NCBI GenBank assembly: GCA_048058975.1
Contig: JBLLNP010000017.1
Location: forward strand, 36,956 to 100,955
Direction of reading: 5' to 3'
Length of the DNA: 64,000 nt
From: RHLJ01 sp048058975
Lineage (GTDB): Bacteria; Bacteroidota; Rhodothermia; Balneolales; Balneolaceae
The position numbers and the translations under genes are program-made. Numbering within the stretch: the first letter of the stretch is position 1; the number at the start of each line of letters is the position of its first letter. Below the pieces are notes generated by a model, which worked only from the letters and a program-made list of their open reading frames with translations, was not told where the DNA came from and made no database searches. Below, piece after piece: positions 17,554 through 25,766 of the stretch.

Positions 17554-18027
17554 TCATTTACCATATTGCCCATAATTCAGGGCAGATCTAATACCTTTTT
17601 CATCCATCACGAATGTTTCCTGTCTAGGAATAATCTCAGTATTCTGAACGGCCTCACAGTACCATCCACCTTCATATTTTTTACAAATAAAAAGTAGAAT
17701 ATTATTGCGCTCAGCAGTTTTGGTAATACCTTCAATAGGTGTTTGATTTACCAATTTCATTTTGACGTGAATCATAACCACACTTTCTGATAGCCACTTT
17801 TTCCTTGAATACAACACTCATAAATGAGAATCCTTGAAGATCACTCTCAATCCATATTCATGTGCTTTATATATTCTTTCTTTGGTATGCCACCAAAGGC
17901 CTGTTACATTCACAAATTCAGCATCCTCCACAAAAATGGATGCTAGTCTCTCAGCATCTCTTTCATTCCAACCATCAACGAAAGAGTCAATCAATTCATC
18001 TGGGGCTTTAAATACATTCATTTCCAA
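17554..18027 (-). pseudogene. SgcJ/EcaC-like (SnoaL/NTF2 fold) gene interrupted by in-frame TGA
   Basis: The first 69 codons (18027-17821) read as the N-terminal half of an SgcJ/EcaC-type NTF2-fold protein (ending in ERIYKAHEYGLRVIFKDSHL). An in-frame TGA at 17818-17820 stops it. The same frame continues without a gap from GTG 17817 as the matching second half (KWLSESVVMIHVKMKL ... ITKTAERNNILLFICKKYEG). Joined, it is about 157 codons, a normal length for the family. A single C-to-T change of CGA to TGA would explain it. Alternatives are a sequencing error or TGA read-through. It is convergent with the AraC gene. Confidence 0.78.
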
Positions 18028-18191
18028 ATCTACTTTTGTTACTCTTTATGTACTTAATAGTTCAAATCTCGGTTTTTCACAACCTAATTAATAGGATAAA
18101 CATGGATTTTTACCATTTATACCTTAAATATTATACCTAAACACATTTTTGTAGCTCATATATTTGCCTTGTAAAAATTTAAACAAGTCAG

Positions 18192-18824
18192 ATGAAAACA
18201 CTATTACAATTATCATTAACGCTAATCATTCTTATAACCACACGCACGGTATCAGTAGGACAAACTGTTTTTGAAACAGCTTCAACAGATGACAATTTCT
18301 TGATAGAGTCTTGGTGGGTAAAACCTTTAGATCCCGAATACAAGTTCACACTATTCAATCTAAATACGGCCGAATACAATTATGAATTGGAAGAAGCCAT
18401 ACTCATGTCTTACTCCATTATAAGCTACAATGCTTTTAAAGGATTTGGCCCTGCACTAGGAACACGAATATTACCTAATAAATTGGTTGCTCTAGGTGGT
18501 ATTCAATACACCTTTTACAGAGAAAAATTCTTTGTTACCGCCAATTTTACTTCTGAGATCAAAGATAAACCAGACTTTGAGTTTTTCTCAATCATCCAAT
18601 ACCGACCTAAAATTACCAACAAATTGAAAGGCTTTTTTCAAGGTCAGTTCTCATTCAACTTCAATTCAGATATTCACTTACTTAGCTTTCAGCAACTGCG
18701 TTTAGGAGCTGACCTTGGCCTAGCCCAAACGGGATTAGCTGTCAATCAATTCCAATTTGGATCTAATTGGGACTATGATTTTCAACCAGGCCTATTTCTA
18801 CGATTTGAATTCAATAACCTCTAG
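18192..18824 (+). CDS. Putative outer-membrane protein
   Basis: 210 aa with a clear signal peptide (MKTLLQLSLTLIILITTRTVSVGQ) and a mature part of alternating amphipathic beta strands ending in an aromatic-rich strand (FQPGLFLRFEFNNL), typical of small outer-membrane beta barrels. A TATATTTG -7-like box lies at 18159-18166, about 25 bases upstream. It is the first gene of a close-packed run with DoxX, azoreductase and SMR genes (11-base gap to DoxX). No specific family is recognised. Confidence 0.65.
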   Translation: MKTLLQLSLTLIILITTRTVSVGQTVFETASTDDNFLIESWWVKPLDPEYKFTLFNLNTAEYNYELEEAILMSYSIISYNAFKGFGPALGTRILPNKLVALGGIQYTFYREKFFVTANFTSEIKDKPDFEFFSIIQYRPKITNKLKGFFQGQFSFNFNSDIHLLSFQQLRLGADLGLAQTGLAVNQFQFGSNWDYDFQPGLFLRFEFNNL

Positions 18825-18835
18825 ATACAATTAAA

Positions 18836-19294
18836 ATGAAACACTTAATATTCAATACTACAACTAATTGGGCTGCAACTATTATCAGAATCACCTTAGG
18901 GTTAACTATTCTAATCCATGGAATAGGAAAATTAAGTACACAAGGCTATGGTGATTTTATTTACTTCATCACCGAATACCTAAACATGCCCATTTTTTTA
19001 GGATGGATGACCATTGCAATCGAAACGCTTGGTAGTATTCTTTTGATAGTGGGTTTTGCAAGCAGAATAAATGCATCAATGCTTTTTGGCCTCTTCATTG
19101 GAATGATTGCGTTTGTTCATTGGGACATAGGCTTTTTTATGAATTGGTGGGGGCAACTAGATGCAGGTCAAGAAGGGTTCGAATATCACATTCTTGTTCT
19201 TGCAATGAGTGCAGCAATCACCATTATGGGTGGTGGGGCATTTTCAATTGATAAGCGATTTTTAAGCAACTCACCAGAAAAGAAATCTTTTTAA
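18836..19294 (+). CDS. DoxX-family membrane protein
   Basis: 152 aa with four hydrophobic helices. The N-terminal pattern WAATIIRITLGLTILIHGIG-K and later LGSILLIVGFASRINASML identify DoxX. DoxX proteins are small inner-membrane proteins linked to thiol and oxidative-stress handling in several bacteria. It lies in an operon-like run with an outer-membrane protein upstream and azoreductase 18 bases downstream, which fits a redox-stress role by inference. Confidence 0.85.
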   Translation: MKHLIFNTTTNWAATIIRITLGLTILIHGIGKLSTQGYGDFIYFITEYLNMPIFLGWMTIAIETLGSILLIVGFASRINASMLFGLFIGMIAFVHWDIGFFMNWWGQLDAGQEGFEYHILVLAMSAAITIMGGGAFSIDKRFLSNSPEKKSF

Positions 19295-19312
19295 TTCATA
19301 AAAATCATAAAC

Positions 19313-19951
19313 ATGAAACATATTCTACATATCGATACGAGTACAAGATTTGAAGACTCTATTTCAAGACTATTATCAAAGCATACCGTAGATTCTATCA
19401 ATTCGCATGGAAAACATAAAGTTGAATACCTTGACTTATCGGTTGAGAATCTTCCACACCTTAATCAAGATTTTATCAAGGCTCGCTATTCAAAAGAATC
19501 TGATTGGACGCTTACTCAACGTAAATCTATACATAAATCCCGTGAGCTAATCCAACAAATCAAGAATGCGGATATAATTATCATGGGTGTTGCCATGTAC
19601 AATTTTGGTATTCCATCTACCTTAAAAGCTTATTTTGACCACATTGTAATCTCAGGAGAAACGTTTATTTCCAATGAGAAAGAAGAATATGGTTTGCTTG
19701 AAAACAAAAAAGCCATAATTATTAGCGCCTGTGGTGGAGCATATGACTCTGAAGAAATAAAAGGTCTTGATCATGTTAATCCATTTTTAAGAACAATTCT
19801 CCGGTTTATCGGCATTGTAGATATACAACTCATCAAAGCTCAATCTACCACCTACTTCGGTCAAAACGCTCGTGATCTATCAGTACAACAAGCTATTAAC
19901 CAGATCAATGAATACACAAATGAATTGAAAGAAAAGGAGCCAGTAAAATGA
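19313..19951 (+). CDS. azoR: FMN-dependent NADH-azoreductase
   Basis: 212-aa flavodoxin-fold quinone/azo reductase that performs two-electron reduction of quinones and azo dyes with NADH and FMN. N-terminal HIDTSTRFEDSISRLLSKH is the FMN phosphate loop; IIMGVAMYNFGIPSTLKAYFDH is the conserved FMN-binding P-x-x-L-K-x-[YW]-x-D region; ISACGGAYD follows. Length is standard for AzoR (about 200). It overlaps the following SMR pump gene by 4 bases (ATGA), implying translational coupling. Confidence 0.9.
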   Translation: MKHILHIDTSTRFEDSISRLLSKHTVDSINSHGKHKVEYLDLSVENLPHLNQDFIKARYSKESDWTLTQRKSIHKSRELIQQIKNADIIIMGVAMYNFGIPSTLKAYFDHIVISGETFISNEKEEYGLLENKKAIIISACGGAYDSEEIKGLDHVNPFLRTILRFIGIVDIQLIKAQSTTYFGQNARDLSVQQAINQINEYTNELKEKEPVK

Positions 19952-20280
19952 AATGGGTATATCTAATTGTAGCAATTGTTGGTGAAGTAATTGCTACTTC
20001 CTCATTAAAGGAAAGTAATGGTTTCACTAAGCTATGGCCGACTGTAATCTGCGTTGTTGGCTACAGTTTCACATTCTATTTTCTTTCTCTTGCTATAAAA
20101 GAAATACCCATGGGAGTAGCATATGCTGTTTGGGCAGGTGTAGGCATTATTTTAGTTGCAGGAGTTGGTTATTTCTATTTTCAACAGAAATTAGATGCTC
20201 CTGCAATCATAGGAATGGTTTTAATTGTTTCAGGAGTATTAATTATGAACTTGTTTTCAGGCACATTAGGGACGAAATAA
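19948..20280 (+). CDS. SMR-family multidrug efflux pump (EmrE/QacE type)
   Basis: 110 aa with four transmembrane helices, the normal size. It has the essential membrane glutamate Glu13 (VGEVIAT), the family motif KEIPMGVAYAVWAGVGIILV in helix 2-3, and a C-terminal helix (IIGMVLIVSGVLIMNLFS). It exports lipophilic cations such as quaternary ammonium compounds and dyes by proton antiport as a dimer. Coupling to azoreductase suggests joint handling of aromatic cations or dyes. Confidence 0.93.
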   Translation: MKWVYLIVAIVGEVIATSSLKESNGFTKLWPTVICVVGYSFTFYFLSLAIKEIPMGVAYAVWAGVGIILVAGVGYFYFQQKLDAPAIIGMVLIVSGVLIMNLFSGTLGTK

Positions 20281-20362
20281 AACTTCCGCCAAAAAGGTGT
20301 ATAAGTAATAGCAGTTTGGGTAATAACTCGTGCCGCTTTTTCATTTCATTAAAGTATATTGA

Positions 20363-20497
20363 ATTCTGAAAGGTGGTTGCTTTGATTCCACCACTACTAA
20401 TACATGGAAAGTTGCAGAGCAACTCATCCCAACTTGGACTAAATTCAATGGTAAAACCACTGTACTTAGTCCAGCCACTTTACCCCGATTCCAATGA
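20363..20497 (+). pseudogene. Possible 3' remnant of a lost gene
   Basis: A 44-codon open stretch reading GGCFDSTTTNTWKVAEQLIP then TWTKFNGKTTVLSPATLPRF looks protein-like (balanced composition, aromatic and charged residues) but has a stop just upstream and no start codon. Its TGA (20495-20497) overlaps the ATG of the next gene as ATGA, the arrangement of a translationally coupled upstream gene. It may be the tail of a truncated CDS. The remaining part of the gap 20281-20493 shows nothing else. I do not recognise the family. Confidence 0.35.
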
Positions 20498-22224
20498 AGC
20501 ACTATCCACTTTTAGTTTTACTATTACTATTTAGTTACTGTTCTTATCAACCGTCCGGGACAACGAAAGAACATCCTTTTGGAAAGAATGTTTTGATCTT
20601 CGACTCTGAAATGGAAATGGAATCCATTCAGGCTACGGTAGATAGTTTAGCTGAATTGCAAGACCATCGTGATCGTGAATTTGGTCCTCACAGATTTGCC
20701 CTGCTATTTAAACCTGGTGAATATGAGCTTGATGTTTATGTTGGATATTATACTCAGGCAGCTGGGCTTGGAAAGCTTCCGGGGGATGTACTCATAAATG
20801 GTTCTGTAGCTTCCCGGCAAGTGAGGCAAACTGCCTTGTCAAATTTCTGGAGAAGTGCTGAAAATCTTACCGTTGACCCTCTGGGTGAGCCCAATTACTG
20901 GATAGCTTCTCAAGCGGCTCCATTTCGTCGGATTCATGTAAAGGGAGAACTCAGGCTCTCAGGTGATGGATACACAAGCGGAGGTTTTATAGCCAACAGT
21001 GTAATAGATAGCACCGTTTATTCTGGTACACAACAACAGTTTTTCACCAGAAACAGCATCATCAAAGAATGGCAAAATGGGGTTTGGAATATGTTCTTTC
21101 TGGGTGTTGAAGGTGCTCCTGAAAATGACTGGCATGAACTCCCTTTTACCACGATCGAACAAACACCCATAATTCGAGAAAAACCTTTTTTATTTATGGA
21201 TGATAATGAGGAATTCAAAGTGTTTGTGCCAGCTTTGAGGAAAGATGCGATTGGGCCGGATTGGGTTGGGGGAAATCCTGCAGGTGAAGTGTTGGATTTG
21301 GACTCTTTCTTCATACTAAAAGAAGAAAGCTATGACATCAACACTATAAATGAGGCTTTAAAAGATGGAAAGAATCTCCTGGTGACTCCAGGTAAATATT
21401 ACATTGATCAGCCAATTCATGTTATACATCCCGGCACCATCATTTTAGGAATGGGATACGCCTCTTTTATTCCAACCAAAGGGAACAAAGCTGCCATTGT
21501 TGAAGATGTTGAAGGAGTTACTCTGGCCGGAATTACCTTTGATGCAGGCCCGGAACGATCGGAGGTTTTACTCCAATTGGGGGATAATTCCAGCACTTTG
21601 GATCATTCTGAAAACCCGACCTTCCTCTTCGATATTTTTTGCAGAGTCGGAACCGATCAGGTTGGTACAACAAGCTTGTGTATCGAAATAAACAGCAATA
21701 ATGTAATTGCAGATCATTTCTGGCTGTGGAGAGCAGATCATGGGCCAAGCGCGATAGCCGGGCGACCCGGCTGGGCTGTTAACCTGGGCGAAAATGGATT
21801 AATAGTAAATGGCGATGATGTAATTATTTACGGATTATTTGCCGAACACTTTACAGAGTACCAGACAATATGGAATGGAGAACGTGGCAGGACTTATTTT
21901 TATCAAAGTGAAATGCCCTATGACCCACCTTCTCAATCGGAATGGAAGCTTGGAACTACCGATGGATATGCCAGTTATAAGGTGTCCGATCATGTTGAAA
22001 ATCATAAAGCATGGGGTTTAGGTATTTATAATACCTTTCAGGTTGCTCCCGTCTTTGCTGATCGGGCAATAGAAGCACCATTGAAACCAAACGTAGAGTT
22101 TAAACACATGATAACCTTTTGGTTAAGCGGGAAAGGCGGCGGTATAAGGCATGTAATAAATGATACTGGAGGCCCTTCGTTGCAGTCATCCAGAGAAGCA
22201 ACCGTTGCATCATTTCCTGAATAA
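20494..22224 (+). CDS. Secreted lipoprotein with beta-helix (pectin-lyase-like) fold
   Basis: 576 aa with a lipoprotein-like signal (LLLLFSYCSYQ, candidate lipid Cys16). The body alternates short beta strands and turns and contains TPGKYYIDQPIHVIHPGTII plus LGMGYASFIPTKGNKAAIVE, the kind of sequence found in right-handed beta-helix proteins related to GH55 or pectate lyases. Two similar halves may exist: YYTQAAGLGKLPGDVLINGS early and IILGMGYASFIP late, each followed by an N- and G-rich rung. A polysaccharide-active or adhesive role is inferred. No catalytic residues could be assigned. Confidence 0.65.
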   Translation: MKHYPLLVLLLLFSYCSYQPSGTTKEHPFGKNVLIFDSEMEMESIQATVDSLAELQDHRDREFGPHRFALLFKPGEYELDVYVGYYTQAAGLGKLPGDVLINGSVASRQVRQTALSNFWRSAENLTVDPLGEPNYWIASQAAPFRRIHVKGELRLSGDGYTSGGFIANSVIDSTVYSGTQQQFFTRNSIIKEWQNGVWNMFFLGVEGAPENDWHELPFTTIEQTPIIREKPFLFMDDNEEFKVFVPALRKDAIGPDWVGGNPAGEVLDLDSFFILKEESYDINTINEALKDGKNLLVTPGKYYIDQPIHVIHPGTIILGMGYASFIPTKGNKAAIVEDVEGVTLAGITFDAGPERSEVLLQLGDNSSTLDHSENPTFLFDIFCRVGTDQVGTTSLCIEINSNNVIADHFWLWRADHGPSAIAGRPGWAVNLGENGLIVNGDDVIIYGLFAEHFTEYQTIWNGERGRTYFYQSEMPYDPPSQSEWKLGTTDGYASYKVSDHVENHKAWGLGIYNTFQVAPVFADRAIEAPLKPNVEFKHMITFWLSGKGGGIRHVINDTGGPSLQSSREATVASFPE

Positions 22225-22439
22225 TAAAGCATGGTTTAATAAAGGCAGCCCTTGTGCAGTAGATTCTGGGTATTTATGTGTTCTAAATCGCAACTGATAC
22301 GCCTTTGCGTAATATTTATCAATCCAGTAGTTTCTCGTTAGAATAAAACAGAATGCATATACAACACAAGTTGAACATCGCTATATGTAAGTACATAAGT
22401 TGATGTGAAAGCCTTCCTCTCCTCTATACACCAAAAAAT

Positions 22440-23618
22440 ATGGAACTGGACATTGAAAAAATAAGGAGCCTTACTCCTGGTTGTACCAATAAATTATTCT
22501 TTAATAGTGCAGGAGCTTCTTTGATGCCTGACATTGTGATTAAAAAAATCGATGAGCATTTAAATTTTGAAAAAGAACTGGGCGGTTATAAAGCTGCTGA
22601 AAATCGGGTTAACGAGATCAACGGGTTTTATTATGAAGTTGCGCAGCTTATTAATTGTAAAGCTTCGAATGTAGCTTTTGCACATGATGCCACCGACGCT
22701 TATTTAAAAGCACTATCCTCCATTGCTTTTAAAGAAAATGACATCGTCATAACTACTGACGATGATTATACTTCTAACCAGATTCAGTTTTTATCACTAA
22801 AGAAGCGTTTCGGCATCTCAATCAAACGAATAAACACTAGGCCAAACGGTGATCTTGATATTGACCATTTTGAGTCTCTTATAAAGCAGGCAACGCCGAA
22901 ATTAGTTTCGGTAACCCATGTACCCACCAACTCTGGACTGGTTCAGGATGTAGAAAGCATTGGAACCCTTTGTGAAAAATACGATATCCTGTATTTAGTA
23001 GATGCCTGCCAGTCGGTTGGGCAGCTCTCTGTTGATGTAAGTAAAATAAAGTGTGATTTCTTATCCGCTACAGGAAGGAAGTTTTTACGCGGGCCAAGAG
23101 GTACGGGGTTTTTATTTGTTTCTGACAAGGTATTGAACCGGGGTTTTGCTCCTTTATTTGTGGATGGCGGAGGTGCTGTCTGGACCGGTGAATCTCAGTT
23201 TAGAATAGATGAAACTGCTAAACGGTTCGAGACATGGGAATATCCTTACGCTCTAATTTTAGGATTTAAAGAAGCACTAAAGTATTTGAATAACATTGGT
23301 ATCGAGCATGTCGAAGCTTATAACAATAACATAATCAAAAGACTGCGAGAGAACCTTGCTGTTGTTAAGGATGTAGTTATGTACGACAAAGGTACTGTAA
23401 CATGCAATATTCTGACCTTCCTTAAAACAGGAAAGACTGTTGACGAAATTAAAGAGCATCTGGAAAAAAATGCTGTGTTTTTCAGTATCAGTCAAAAGGA
23501 ATGGGGACTGATAGATTTCAGGAAAAAAGGTGTGGAAGCGGTGATCAGGATTTCCCCACATTATTTCAATACCATCCGGGAAGTAGATTCCTTATCCGAA
23601 ATTATAAATGATATTTAA
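22440..23618 (+). CDS. Class V aminotransferase-fold PLP enzyme
   Basis: 392-aa fold-type I PLP protein of the NifS/EgtE-like class. Visible features: THVPTNSGLVQDV, the PLP-contacting YLVDACQSVGQL (Asp and Gln), and the Schiff-base lysine in SATGRKFLRGPRGTGF. The NifS/SufS active-site cysteine loop is not evident, so an iron-sulfur cysteine desulfurase role is not supported. A C-S lyase or isopenicillin-epimerase-like activity, as in EgtE, is more likely. It is a stand-alone gene followed by a hairpin with a T-run. Confidence 0.8.
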   Translation: MELDIEKIRSLTPGCTNKLFFNSAGASLMPDIVIKKIDEHLNFEKELGGYKAAENRVNEINGFYYEVAQLINCKASNVAFAHDATDAYLKALSSIAFKENDIVITTDDDYTSNQIQFLSLKKRFGISIKRINTRPNGDLDIDHFESLIKQATPKLVSVTHVPTNSGLVQDVESIGTLCEKYDILYLVDACQSVGQLSVDVSKIKCDFLSATGRKFLRGPRGTGFLFVSDKVLNRGFAPLFVDGGGAVWTGESQFRIDETAKRFETWEYPYALILGFKEALKYLNNIGIEHVEAYNNNIIKRLRENLAVVKDVVMYDKGTVTCNILTFLKTGKTVDEIKEHLEKNAVFFSISQKEWGLIDFRKKGVEAVIRISPHYFNTIREVDSLSEIINDI

Positions 23619-23640
23619 GGCATTGAATGAAAGGTCAGCA

Positions 23641-23659
23641 AAGGTCTGAAGACTTTTTT
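23641..23659 (+). terminator. Likely intrinsic terminator
   Basis: AAGGTC / GACTTT arms around a TGAA loop (23641-23656, one G-T pair), followed by a run of T, 22 bases after the class V aminotransferase stop. The stem is short, so strength is uncertain. Nothing else supported is seen in 23660-23830. Confidence 0.5.
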
Positions 23660-23830
23660 AATTACTTAAGTATTTGTTTAAGCAAGAAACTGACTTTGCC
23701 ACTTCCCGTAATTTAGCTTTACACACCCCTAAATTCCTACTGAAACAAGTTCAGCACAGGCTTCTCAAGAGGGGACTTATTATTTTGCTTTGGTGATTTT
23801 GAGCTTTGGTGGCTAATACCAATCTAAGAA

Positions 23831-25510
23831 CTAAAACAACCCTGAAATCACCCCATCTTCATCTACAGTCATGTTAACCGCAGCAGGTACTTTGGGCAAA
23901 CCGGGCATCAGCATCATATTTCCGGAAATAATGACCAGAAACCCTGCTCCTGCTGAGAGTTGTACATCAGAGACAGTAAACGTGAATCCTTTCGGAGCAC
24001 CGCGTAGCGCTGGATTATCAGAAAATGAAGACTGCGTTTTGGCAATGCATACAGGTAAATCGCCATACCCGAGATCCTTAAATCGTTTCAGGTTTTGCAA
24101 GGCTTTCTTCTCAAAATAAACCACAGCCGCTCCATATACTTTTCGGGCAATAGCTTTGATTTTATCCTCAACGGTATCCGTTGCTTCATACAGTGTTCGG
24201 TTATCGGGAGATGGATTGCGATCAACTGCTGTTACAACTTGCTTTGCAAGATCAGTAACCCCTTCTCCCCCTTTGGCAAAGGCTTCGTGGGTAGCACAAG
24301 GCACATCTAAAGAGATACAATAGTTTTCTATGTAAGAAAGCTCATCCGGATCATCTGCCTCAAACTGATTGATAGCTACTACCACAGGAACATTAAATAA
24401 TTTCAAATTATGAACATGCACTTCCAGGTTCTTTAAGCCTTCTCTAAGGGCTGCATGGTTCGTCCCTCCTCCTGAAGCTTCTTCTACCGATAAACCGCCA
24501 TGATATTTCAGGGCTTTGACTGTTGCCACCAGTACCACAGCCGAAGGCCATATTCCCGAAACTGGACTTACGATATCAAAAAATTTCTCAGCTCCAAGAT
24601 CCGCACCAAAACCTGCCTCTGTAATTACATAGTCAGCCAATTTAAGGCCGATTCGGTTGGCAATAATACTGCTTGTTCCATGAGCGATGTTCGCGAAAGG
24701 TCCGCCATGCACCAGAGCAGGTACATGTTCCATGGTTTGTACCAGGTTCGGCATAATAGCTTCGTTCAGCACTACTGCCATTGCTTCGTGGGCGCCCAGA
24801 TCACTGGCTTTTACAGCCTCTCCTTTGCTGTTATAACCCACCACAATCCGGCCAAGTCGTTCCTTCAAATCAGCTCTGGATGAAGCTAAGGCAAGAATCG
24901 CCATAATTTCGGATGCGGCTGTAATAAGGAACCCCGACTCCCTGGGAATTCCGTTTACCCTGCCTCCCAAACCTACTACAATCTGTCGAAGAGCCCGATC
25001 GTTCATATCCATTGCTCTGTTCCAAAGCGGATTGGTCACATCGATATCCAGTTCATTGCCTTTAAAAATGTGATTATCGAGCATTGCGGCTAATAAATTG
25101 TGAGCCGTTCCAATCGCATGAATATCCCCGTTAAAATGCAGGTTGATACGCTCCATGGGAATTACCTGGGAATAACCTCCGCCAGCAGCTCCTCCTTTTA
25201 TACCAAACACCGGACCTAGCGAAGGCTCACGAAGTGTCACCATTACCTTCTTTCCGATCTTAGCCATGCCCTGGCTCAATCCAATAGAAGTAAGGGTCTT
25301 CCCTTCTCCGGTTGGAGTTGGGGTAATCGCGGTTACAAGTATAAGTTTGCCGTCAGGTCTGTTTTTAAACTTATCAAGCACATTAAGCCTGATTTTCCCT
25401 GTGTATTTGCCGTAGAATTCAAAATTTTCCTCATCCAACTCAAGTAGCGACATAAAATGGCGCATGTGTTTCATAGGCGCTTTTTGCGCCAGTTTTATGC
25501 TGTCAGTCAT
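23831..25510 (-). CDS. fhs: Formate--tetrahydrofolate ligase
   Basis: 559-aa enzyme making 10-formyl-THF from formate, THF and ATP, feeding purine and methyl synthesis. P-loop TPTGEGKTLTSIGL near residue 65, EPSLGPVFGIKGGAAGGGYS, and GGPFANIAHG identify the family; length is standard. A strong Shine-Dalgarno GGAGG lies 8 bases before the ATG, unusual in this window where such sites are mostly weak. It stands alone on the minus strand. It connects functionally with the metH/metF methyl branch at 51925-56694 and with purC. Confidence 0.97.
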   Translation of the reverse strand: MTDSIKLAQKAPMKHMRHFMSLLELDEENFEFYGKYTGKIRLNVLDKFKNRPDGKLILVTAITPTPTGEGKTLTSIGLSQGMAKIGKKVMVTLREPSLGPVFGIKGGAAGGGYSQVIPMERINLHFNGDIHAIGTAHNLLAAMLDNHIFKGNELDIDVTNPLWNRAMDMNDRALRQIVVGLGGRVNGIPRESGFLITAASEIMAILALASSRADLKERLGRIVVGYNSKGEAVKASDLGAHEAMAVVLNEAIMPNLVQTMEHVPALVHGGPFANIAHGTSSIIANRIGLKLADYVITEAGFGADLGAEKFFDIVSPVSGIWPSAVVLVATVKALKYHGGLSVEEASGGGTNHAALREGLKNLEVHVHNLKLFNVPVVVAINQFEADDPDELSYIENYCISLDVPCATHEAFAKGGEGVTDLAKQVVTAVDRNPSPDNRTLYEATDTVEDKIKAIARKVYGAAVVYFEKKALQNLKRFKDLGYGDLPVCIAKTQSSFSDNPALRGAPKGFTFTVSDVQLSAGAGFLVIISGNMMLMPGLPKVPAAVNMTVDEDGVISGLF

Positions 25511-25734
25511 GACAATACCTCCATTAGCCTGGTTATTTTATTCTCAGCCAATATGAGGATCGGATATGAATTTTTGATAAATAAATCTGAAATGACTACT
25601 TCATATTTTCTTTATGAATACGCTAAATATAAACTAACCAAATATTTGTATTGTATATCTTTGCGTGATATTTCGCATTCACTTACTTTCGGTAATAATT
25701 AAGACAGATATATGCGCTATGCGTGTATGTATGA

Positions 25735-25743
25735 GTTAGGTGC
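25735..25743 (+). repeat. Integron-type core site (GTTRRRY), left cassette boundary candidate
   Basis: GTTAGGTGC matches the GTTRRRY core consensus of integron attachment sites and lies 23 bases before the ATPase start codon. Its exact inverse GCACCTAAC occurs just after the ATPase stop. In integron cassettes the 5' core of a cassette is complementary to the inverse core at the 5' end of its own attC, which is the arrangement seen. No integrase gene or neighbouring cassette is in the window. Confidence 0.45.
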
Positions 25744-25766
25744 GATCAAAAACAAGACTGACTTTT

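Noticed and set aside
17818..17820. TGA as selenocysteine codon
   Set aside because: The family has no Sec or Cys here; a mutated Arg codon is simpler and no SECIS-like hairpin was seen just downstream.
20034..20369. 111-codon frame overlapping the SMR pump
   Set aside because: It is a +2-frame shadow of the SMR gene; Cys/Arg/Ser-rich with no family features.
22225..22439. Small RNA or gene in the gap before the class V aminotransferase
   Set aside because: Only a 5-bp TACGC/GCGTA hairpin is present, with no open frame or terminator.
24500..24883. 127-codon antisense frame in fhs
   Set aside because: Shadow of a highly conserved enzyme gene; Cys/His-rich but no order or context.
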